Shown piece by piece: positions 56,719 through 64,000 of a stretch of DNA of 64,000 bases. The notes beneath the pieces were generated by a model. The model saw only the letters and a program-made list of their open reading frames with translations. It searched no databases and was not told where the DNA came from. A program made the position numbers and the translations under genes. How positions within the stretch are numbered: the stretch's first letter is position 1; every line of letters begins with the position of its first letter. Source of the stretch: Physcia stellaris (taxonomy: Eukaryota; Ascomycota; Lecanoromycetes; Caliciales; Physciaceae); assembly GCA_018902385.1 (NCBI GenBank), contig JABSSW010000033.1, forward strand, positions 186,001-250,000, in the 5' to 3' direction.

Positions 56719-58208
56719 CTAGGCTGGTAGGCCCAAGTCTTTACGAAGACGCTGGTATATTGCCAGCTCTTTCTCGTTGGGGCGAGCTCCCACGCCAGTA
56801 TGACGGATTGGGTTCTGTCCCTGCTGGCGCACCAGCGTGAAGCGGTGCATGGCGCTATCAACATGGAGAATTTCGAATCCAGTAACGTCGTATAATCCGT
56901 CGTATCGGATACCTTTTTTTGGCAGGTAGGTTCCATTTACTTGACGAAGATCGGAAGACTCGAACAGGTGTCTGACGCCTGACCGATTCGAGAAGCATCT
57001 TAGTCTGAGGAGTAGGCATCTTGTGGTGCCCAGATGTACCGCAGTACTCAATCAGGTTTCCTTTGTCCACATCGGCATACTCGCTATGAGTAACAATCAC
57101 AGAGTACGCAACTCCACCGGGCTTTCCACATATTCCACCTTCGATGGCTCCATGAGCCCCATCGCGGAGGAGACATATCTGCAGCGGCCACCATTGACCA
57201 TTGGTAAGGCTTCCACCGCCTACATAATTAGTAGGAACCTTGAGGTGATAATCTGGTTGGAGGTTTCTCGATTTGCGACCCCCACCGTCAGGCCCAGAAC
57301 GAAACTTGTGCTCTATTCCACGAAACAAGTCGGGATCAAAGTCACAATTGAGCCACTTTGTGTATAGAGCCAATGCGTCAGAGCAAAGGTCATGGGGAAA
57401 GTCGCAATTTATGTTGTCAAAAATGCTAGGAAGCCCGCCGTTCTCTAAGAGTTTAGAGTCACGCACTAGGACGTCGGTCACATTGCCGTACAAACTAACA
57501 TCTTGTAGATGAGTGCGGAGTTGTTCGAACAGTCCAGGTAATCCTGTTCCTCCCTTGATGGTTCTTTGCTGGCATTGCTGGATCAGCGTGATTAAGTATT
57601 GAAGGTTCACCAGCTCAGAACGAGTGTATTGATAGGCGCGAGGGACGTTCAGAAGTACCCTACTTGCATTGTCAGCTCTTGTGCTATCTTTCCTTTGCTG
57701 GAACGCTGCTTACCCGCGCTTGGAAGGGACCTTGCTCTTCGTTTCACGCTCGGGTGGCGCGAACGGTCGGTTCTGGCGCTTGCTGGCCGACTTCAATTTC
57801 GAAGCGTCGTATGCCTTCGGTGTTTTGTCGTCAGGCTCCGGAGTCGGGCAATAGGATTTATCTACCGGGTTGTCACCCTTTAGAGTCAAGACCGGCACAG
57901 CGTTGGTGTCCTCAGAGGCCTTGCGGGTGTCCTCAGAGGCCTTGCGGGTGCCAGCCAAAGTCGGGTCAGGACTGGATCCACAGAGCAACTTCTCAACCTC
58001 CCGGCTCTCCTGCTTCACGACTACGGAACACAGAAGTTAGCTCATTCCGCTCTGGGGTAGCTGTGTACGCATCTAGAGTGGACTTACCAGTTTCCACCAA
58101 TCTCAAGCCTCGACCATGTGGAGCAGCCTTCCCAACCGAGGATTTGGCAGCCGCCCAGGCTTTGGCAAACCCGTTGTTCTTGTCTTCACCGTCGCCATTG
58201 ACCGACAT
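56719..58208 (-). CDS. YDG/SRA domain protein (methylcytosine-reader fold); frame shifts once at an A-run
   Basis: SRA domains bind hemimethylated or modified cytosine in DNA by base flipping. Exon 1 starts at ATG 58206-58208 (MSVNGDGEDKNNGFAKAWAA). Exon 2 (about 58020-57722) is lysine-rich and disordered, with RKASEDT twice from a 21-bp tandem repeat. Exon 3 has a helical region (NLQYLITLIQQCQQRTIKGG) then the SRA core: GAIEGGICGKPGGVAYSVIV, THSEYADVDKGNLIEYCGTS, TPQTKMLLESVRRQTPVRVF. The following GIRYDGLYDVTGFEILHVDS carries the YDG motif but sits in the next frame, the change falling at seven As (plus-strand T-run 56914-56920). It ends RLRKDLGLPA. No RING, PHD or SET domain is present, unlike UHRF1 or plant SUVH proteins; stand-alone SRA proteins occur in fungi. 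Confidence 0.85.
57903..57948. repeat. 21-bp tandem repeat coding for RKASEDT
   Basis: gtcctcagaggccttgcggg plus t occurs twice in tandem inside exon 2 of the SRA gene, giving two identical heptapeptides. Confidence 0.85.
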
Positions 58209-59683
58209 CTCGACTCTGGAATAGAATGAGTCATGAATCTGAACTCGGAAGTGAGATTCAACTCACGTTCCAACCTCGGCCGTGAGTTGTTTGATAGAGC
58301 TAATAGGACTTAATGCGTATCAATCTAATGTCGTATCTGAACATCTACCTCAACTGACGAACAGCTGTTCAAGAGTTTGGACACTTTGAGGAATGAGCTG
58401 TAGACTGGATATTGAAATGAAAAGGTCAGGACATGAAGTGAAAACAAAACGGACGACATTACGAATCCTATTCATTCACCAGTGACCACAAAGTAGCGCG
58501 TTTATCCCGCTAATATACTGAAGCCAGATCACCGCGACCGTGAATTGGGATCTCAGAGCTTTCATGAATTGGAAATTATCAGTCCGCTCCTCATTGCTCG
58601 CACTCCGTGTCTGGATTGATGCATTACTGTGAATATAGCTCTGCAAGATCAAGCGCACGGGAAGATGAGGTTGACAAGCGGAATATTGATGACGATTCAG
58701 AATTCAAGAATGCGTGCGCAGCTCAGGATGCCTCCAAGCCTGGATATCGTTGAGACTCGGTGATTTCAATCCTTGATATTGCTCAATCGATCAACGAAAG
58801 GATTTTCATGGCATACAGCTCTTTGCTCGTCGACTCTGGGGGCATCCTACATAGCAGCTTTTCCGACTTTGGCAGATCAGAGAGAACTATAGTCATCTCG
58901 GATTTGTGACAAGGTCGAGCATGATCAATAATGTTGTCTTATTGTGGGAATAATGTCCATGTCAATGATAGAGAGCTATTTCGTAGATGAAATTCAGTCA
59001 CATTTTCTGTACATATGGAATTATCATATATGATCACTCTTTAACGCAGGTTGAAGACTCGATCTTGAATATTTAGTCATTTCTCTGAAAATAATTGGTG
59101 GATGATCTCAAAAACTTTCTCCAAAGATACGGTAGACATTCGATGAACTCTGCCAAGATATATTTGGAAATATCGCGCTTGTCCGACTTGGGAATAATTA
59201 GATCCATGCCCGGATCCACAATTGATACTTCACACTCTTGGATAACTGGTTCTTGATTTCATGATCAGTTCTGGAGACTTGAAAGGTTGTCTCTAGAAGC
59301 TCCGTTCAGTGCAATCAATCTCTAATAGGCATGGGTTGATTCGATTAGTCCAGTCTCCCATGATCGTATTTCTTCCAACAGACTTTGAGATCGATTCTGG
59401 ATGTTCTCTATCTAACGAGGAGTTGGACACTGGGCCTCCGTTTGAAGTAGTCTTTGCAAGGAGCTTTGTTTAGATGCCCACCAAAGATTCGATGCGTGAC
59501 ATCATCTCTACAAGTTCGGAGATCTCGAATTTTATTGTTGAGAATGTCGCAACTCGCGAAATCCGAGATAGCGATAATCACGGACTAAGATGACAGATCA
59601 TACATGGAATCTACTGATACCGGCATATCAAACAGGCTGGTTTACTCAGAAGAGCTCTGTAGCACCAAATCAGAAAGCTCCTT
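58209..59683. other. AT-rich divergent spacer
   Basis: About 1.5 kb between the SRA gene (minus) and the hydrolase gene (plus). It is visibly richer in A+T than its flanks, with many gatc/tgat words, no long open frame and no recognised repeat. It could be old repeat sequence altered by RIP-type mutation, but I have no direct evidence. Confidence 0.4.
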
Positions 59684-61110
59684 ATGTCAAGATCTTGCAT
59701 CCTCCGTACATTATGGACTTCCAACAGGGTCTTCAAGCCATGCTACCCCCCAAACCCGTCTTCCCGGAGCCTCCAGACCTTCAAAAGACCAAAGGTCGCT
59801 CTTGTACACTCATCCCACCGGCTTCGAGGAGGAAGCTTTCGCACCATCCACCTTTCATCTGTTCTCACGCCTCCAGCTGTATTCCTCGGTCTTCTCGTTA
59901 CGCTCTGGGCCTACAAATCTCTGATGCTGGTGGTGTTCCAGAATAAGATCATCTATATGCCCTCGGTACCGCCGTTCTCGAGATCCGAGAAGATCGAGGA
60001 CTATGCTGCGAGCTGTAGACCTGTGGTCTGGAGAGAGGAGAGGATCAAGGCGGCGGATGGTACGAAGTTGGCACTGGCTGTGGGAGAGATTCCCAGAGAG
60101 ATGTCGAAGCAAGATGAGGACGAAAGCAAGGTCCTTGTGCACGGAAGGAGGAGGAGAGTAGTGGTTGTGTACTTCCAAGGGTTTGTACTAGTTGATGTTT
60201 TCTAATAAACTTGTAGTCCTTGAAAAATTCGCGCAAATGGTACTACATTCCGCTGTTTCTGAAGCTTCGCACCTACTTTCCCAGTCTGTCACCCTGTTCC
60301 CCAACCGTGGAGGTCTCTACGTAGTATGAGTTTGTACTGATATAGAACATCTTCAGGAACGGTGCCTCAATCCCTCCTCGCCTACCCGCACTCGCTTCGA
60401 TCCTTCGCTCTTTGAATGCTTCTCACACGTCAACAACGTACACTATTCTCGCCCTTTCTTATCGCGGCTTTTGGACCTCATCCGGCCGCGCTTCGGAAGC
60501 AGGCATCAAGCTTGATGCCGCAGCCGCTCTCTCATGGGCTATGGAGACGTTTCATTCCAGCACGGTCGGCTGTGAGGAAGACGTAAGGTTCGTGCTCTGG
60601 GGTCAAAGCCTGGGTGCAGGTGTCGCAGCTGATGCTGCTGCGGCGCTTACGAATAGGCTAGATACTAGCCAAAGTATTAAAGGCATGAAAATAGACGGAT
60701 TGCTACTTGAAACGCCATTTGTGAGTGTAAAGGCTATGCTGTTGACTTTGTATCCGCAGAAGTGGCTGCCATATCGGTACCTGGGACCTTTTTTGAGGAA
60801 TCATTGGGATTCAAGGGAGGCTCTACAGCGACTGGCTGCTACTCAGCGGGAAGACACTAAATTGAGGGGGTCAGAGAATGAAAGTTGGACGAAGATACTA
60901 ATCTTACAGGCTGGGAAGGACGAGCTGGTCCCTGGCAGCCAGGGGTTGGAGCTGGAGGCTTGTGCGAGTGCGTTGAAGTTAGCCGTTCAGAGAATCGAGA
61001 TAAAGGGAGCGCTGCACAACGAAGTAACTATGAAAGCTTCTGGAAAAGCGGCGATCGTGCAATTTCTGAGGGACATTGGTGACACGCACGAAGAACACAG
61101 CATCGCTTGA
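59684..61110 (+). CDS. Alpha/beta hydrolase, ABHD12/Bem46-like, membrane-anchored
   Basis: Two exons, 59684-60180 and 60357-61110, give 1251 nt (416 aa), joined across a 176-nt intron so that YFQG meets NGASIPPRLPALASILRSLN. A signal-anchor helix (PPAVFLGLLVTLWAYKSLML) is followed by QNKIIYMPSVPPFSR, a hallmark of the Bem46/ABHD12-13 group. The hydrolase core has TTYTILALSYRGFWTSSGR, the nucleophile elbow VLWGQSLGAG (GxSxG), DGLLLETPFVSV, the acid region ILILQAGKDELVPG and the histidine in IKGALHNEVTM. The full catalytic triad appears to be present. The protein is likely a lysophospholipid or acyl-protein hydrolase at an internal membrane; the substrate is unknown. An earlier in-frame ATG is not seen, but other upstream ATGs exist in different frames. 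Confidence 0.85.
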
Positions 61111-61401
61111 CGAAGACAAGGACTTTCTCCGCAGGCATGTGTTAATCTTATAGAATTCGAGCTAGAAGCCGCGGTGCGAACAGCCACCTCTGACGGCCTT
61201 ATATTCCTGAAGCTCGGGAACCATTGGCAGTATCTGAGTGGCAGCCAATGCACCCGAAGAAATACGCCTTTGCAAATCTTTCGGAAAACGCCACCCTTTG
61301 CTATGCGCCATATAACTGAAGATACCGCAGATTTGATTCCGAACGCCTTAGACTCTGCCCACCTCTTTTGCAGCCCCTAGAGCTTGAATGTGTCCAAGGC
61401 T

Positions 61402-61851
61402 TTATTGTGCTTCAGCGGCCATCTTTGCGTTAAGTTGTGCGCGCACACGGTCTCGTTCGGCCGGGTTGTATCTTATTCATAAGTCAGCTACCGGCTGGGG
61501 ACATGCAAGCGGATCCATACTTGAGCAGCTTCTCGATCAAATCCACGTGTGTCATCAGCATTCGCCGGCAGCAGTAACGTTTGCATCCGAGCTGGTCCAT
61601 CACATCACTGTTGAAGAAAACGTCAGGAAGACGTCAACAAGTGGAGTGGTATCATTGGGAAGGAAAGTAGGGAGGGGTAGGAATGAGGAAGGAGAAAGCC
61701 TACCCCTCGGGAATTTCTTGGGCGCAGAGCTGAACATATCGTTCCCAGAGGTCTCCAATAACCTGCGAGCACGGTCAGAAATGATATGAATAACTGGGGA
61801 TGGACGGTAGGGTACCTTTCCACAGGAGAAGCAACGAACGGGGATGATCAT
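61402..61851 (-). CDS. RPB10: RNA polymerases I, II and III subunit RPABC5 (Rpb10)
   Basis: Small zinc-binding core subunit shared by all three nuclear RNA polymerases. Four exons, 61816-61851, 61704-61762, 61521-61607 and 61402-61471, sum to 252 nt (83 aa). The protein starts [12 protein letters not shown] (first zinc pair CxxC), continues [20 protein letters not shown], then [20 protein letters not shown] with the second zinc pair CC, and [12 protein letters not shown]. The tail [19 protein letters not shown] is the usual fungal extension beyond the 70-residue yeast form. All phases close exactly. It is divergent from Utp17 with 250 bp between the start codons. Confidence 0.96.
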
Positions 61852-62101
61852 GTTTGCGCAGCCCTTCGTTGGTCTTTGAAGATCTGGCTCACTGAGTGAT
61901 GAAAATTGACATGATTGAGGCGAGTGAGGCTCTGCGGTTCGCTAAGAAAAAGATCTACCCGAGAGTTGGCGCTAATGCAGCCCTAAATCCAGGGTTTATC
62001 AAAATTTCGACTCGCCCCACTCTCATGGTGATGGTTTCATGAGAAAGTCCCCAATCACTTGACGCTCAATGTGTTCTGCTTTGTGGAGGTGAAATATCGT
62101 G
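61852..62101. promoter_or_regulatory. Bidirectional promoter of RPB10 and Utp17
   Basis: 250 bases between divergent start codons of two genes needed for ribosome production. GATGAAAATTG near 61899-61909 and gccctaaat near 61979 loosely resemble RRPE-type and telobox-type elements. These are weak matches by eye. Confidence 0.35.
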
Positions 62102-64000
62102 ATGTCTGACAAGAAACGTAAGCGGGAGCCAGAGGAATCTCAAGCTCACAAAGATGGCCACCATAAGCAAAAGAAACGACGAAAGAGCGGTGTCAAAGCT
62201 ACGGTAGAGCCACAAGCTACAAGCGGAAGCAAAAACGAAGACCTCACTCAGAAAACACAAGCGTCAGCAATTGAAAAAAAGCAAGCGGCGAAGACTCGAG
62301 CACAACAGAGGGGCTCAGAGGATAACCATAAGAGTGACTTGGATGGAGATGGCGCATCACCTGGTCTGCAGACCGGAGACCATCCGAGTAAAGATGACGC
62401 TGACTCAGCGGACCAATCCGCCGAAGTGAAACCGGAGGATCAAGCGGCCAAGGCTGAAAGAAGGAAAGAAGTTCGGCGCCAGGAGAAGGAGAAGAAGAAA
62501 ACCACAAACACTCAACAGCAAGATCGGGACCAGAAAAAACATGATGACGACAAGAAGAAGAAGCCAAAGAAGAAGAAAGAGCGAAAGAGAACCGATGTTG
62601 TCCTGGAGCATCACGTGGCAGACGCTACAGCAGAAGAGCAAATGGCTAAAGAATTGAAGAGAAGGCTGTGGCCAATCAAAAACAAGGAGCAGGGAGACAA
62701 ACTTCCACTGGCAGAAAAGAAAGCGAGACGAGCTGTTAAAGATCAGAAGAAGTTGGCGAAACGGGCTGGACGGAGTCAGAAGCAACAGAATTCGGCGCCT
62801 ATCTGGAGAATATCTGAAGCTATTGGAGGTCGTATGCTGAGCATAGATCCGATATTCTCTCCAGAAGAAGAGTAAGTCTCATATCGATAGACTTTGACTC
62901 TGAACTGACAAAATGGCTTTAGCTGTATACTTGTTGGGTACGACAAGTCTGTTCATGTGTACTCAATCTCTACGTCGCTGCTACTGAGAAAGCTACGTGT
63001 CAAGGATTCTGAGCAAATCTCTTCCTTTGCGCTCTCTCCATCGGATACCACTCAACTTCTACTATCGCGATGGTCAGGGATCATTGAGAAGTGGGACTGG
63101 ACAAATGGCTCATTACTCGACATGTGGGACACGAAAACTCATATTCGCTCAATCGCAACCTTGAGGCCAAGCTCCACGGACAACAATGCGAGCTTGGTTT
63201 ACACCGTTGACAGATCGAAAGGCAAGCGATGGATGATTACTGCGCATCGACTCATGAAAGGAGAAAATGCCTCAAAATCGGATTTGGGCACCTTACTCAA
63301 GTACGAGGAGCCTATCAGTTCACTTCAGGTGTTCGAAGAGGGAAAAGTCATCGTCGCTACGTCGGGACAAAAAGTACTTATCGGTTACACGGAGGATCCT
63401 GATAAACCGGCGTTGAAGACTGTCTCGTACATTTGGCGGGAAATTACCTGCTCTGAGTGGATTACAAGCATCGACACGCGCATTCGACCACTGGACAACT
63501 CATCAAAGAACATCAAACCGTCGAAAGTGACTACGACAAGTGCTGTGGATATCGTTGTTGGGGGCTTGAAAGGGGCGATGTTCATATACGAGGATCTTCT
63601 AAGCAGACTCATCTCCAAAGAGAACAGCTCTAGGAGCGGAGTCGAGGATAATATGACACCTCGAAAGCTGCACTGGCATCGAAATGCAGTTTCTTCGGTA
63701 AAGTGGTCCGCAGATGGTATGAGCATCCTACATTGAAACCGTACAGAGCTGACGTTGGAAAGGTAACTATGTGATTTCGGGAGGGCATGAGACAGTGTTG
63801 ATTATCTGGCAACTTGATACTGGCCACAAACAAGAACTACCGCATCTGTCCGCCGCCATCGAGAGTCTTGTGGTCTCTCCAACTGGTACTTCCTACAGCA
63901 TTCGGCTTGCGGATAATTCCGCGATGATACTCTCTACCACTGAGCTCCTTCCTACTTTCAGTGTAGCTGGTATTCAGTTGCCTAGTGAGATTAAGTCAAC
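62102..64000 (+). CDS. utp17: U3 snoRNP component Utp17/Nan1 (WDR75 family), 3' end off window
   Basis: Nucleolar WD-repeat protein of the t-UTP subcomplex, which couples rDNA transcription to 18S pre-rRNA processing. It starts at ATG 62102-62104. Exon 1 (62102-62871) encodes a long Lys/Glu/Gln-rich low-complexity region with repeated basic clusters (DDDKKKKPKKKKERKRTDV), longer than in many relatives, then APIWRISEAIGGRMLSIDPI. Exon 2 (62923-63716) has the first propeller blades: CILVGYDKSVHVYSI, LLLSRWSGIIEKWDWTNGSL, GEEP-like turns and LHWHRNAVSSVKWSADG. Exon 3 (from 63763) has NYVISGGHETVLIIWQLDTG and runs past the right edge. Introns are 51 and 46 nt. The HWH..V..VKWS..G.YV.SGG.E.VL..WQL core is diagnostic. 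Confidence 0.93.

Noticed and set aside
58209-59683. RIP-altered transposon remains
   Set aside because: The stretch is AT-rich, but I could not identify any element, ends or protein trace, so I only describe it as a spacer.
1-64000. tRNA or rRNA genes and CRISPR arrays
   Set aside because: No convincing TPsiC-arm context, rRNA core sequence or regularly spaced repeats were found by reading; a covariance-model scan would be needed to exclude a tRNA.

Overview
The window is nuclear DNA of a filamentous ascomycete (Pezizomycotina; the small WxCC zinc-binding family hints at Leotiomycetes, but that is inference). The evidence is short GT-AG introns of about 45-180 nt in most genes, compact spacing on both strands, and fungus-specific families: a rhodopsin-fold membrane protein, a fucose-lectin-like membrane protein, a CYP65-like P450, a fungal F-box family and CSN12. 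I recognised no virus-derived element, CRISPR array, rRNA or tRNA.

Layout. 1-6.4 kb is accessory: the 5' part of an anchored fucose-lectin-like gene (minus), a seven-helix rhodopsin-domain gene (minus) and a cytochrome P450 (plus). 9.4-15.4 kb is one very large multi-exon gene (minus) ending in a CorA-like membrane domain. 15.4-24.4 kb is gene-poor: a DNA-transposon relic, an unrecognised membrane protein, an F-box gene whose frame is broken once, and a kinase-fold protein. 24.4-29.9 kb holds a peroxisomal ABC half-transporter (plus), the PP1 regulator SDS22 (minus) and a histidine-rich repeat protein. 30.5-41.4 kb is another accessory stretch: a cysteine-rich protein and a scattered family of very small CxxC proteins with TATA boxes, a FAD monooxygenase, duplicated spacers and a (GGGGAA)n tract.

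42.5-64 kb is mostly conserved core: a Psr-like phosphatase, a GH18 hydrolase, xylose reductase, Sec61 beta, ribosomal protein eL20, CSN12, a BTB protein, an SRA-domain protein, an ABHD-type hydrolase, RPB10 and the rRNA-processing factor Utp17 (cut by the right edge). The eL20/CSN12 and RPB10/Utp17 pairs are divergent with short shared promoters.

Three window-wide patterns stand out. (1) At about nine places the plus strand switches from C-rich to G-rich within a few hundred bases, often inside one gene and regardless of gene strand. (2) Five otherwise well-conserved genes lose frame by one base at a homopolymer, which suggests assembly errors rather than five pseudogenes. (3) The small WxCC proteins cluster loosely and share TATA boxes at similar distances.
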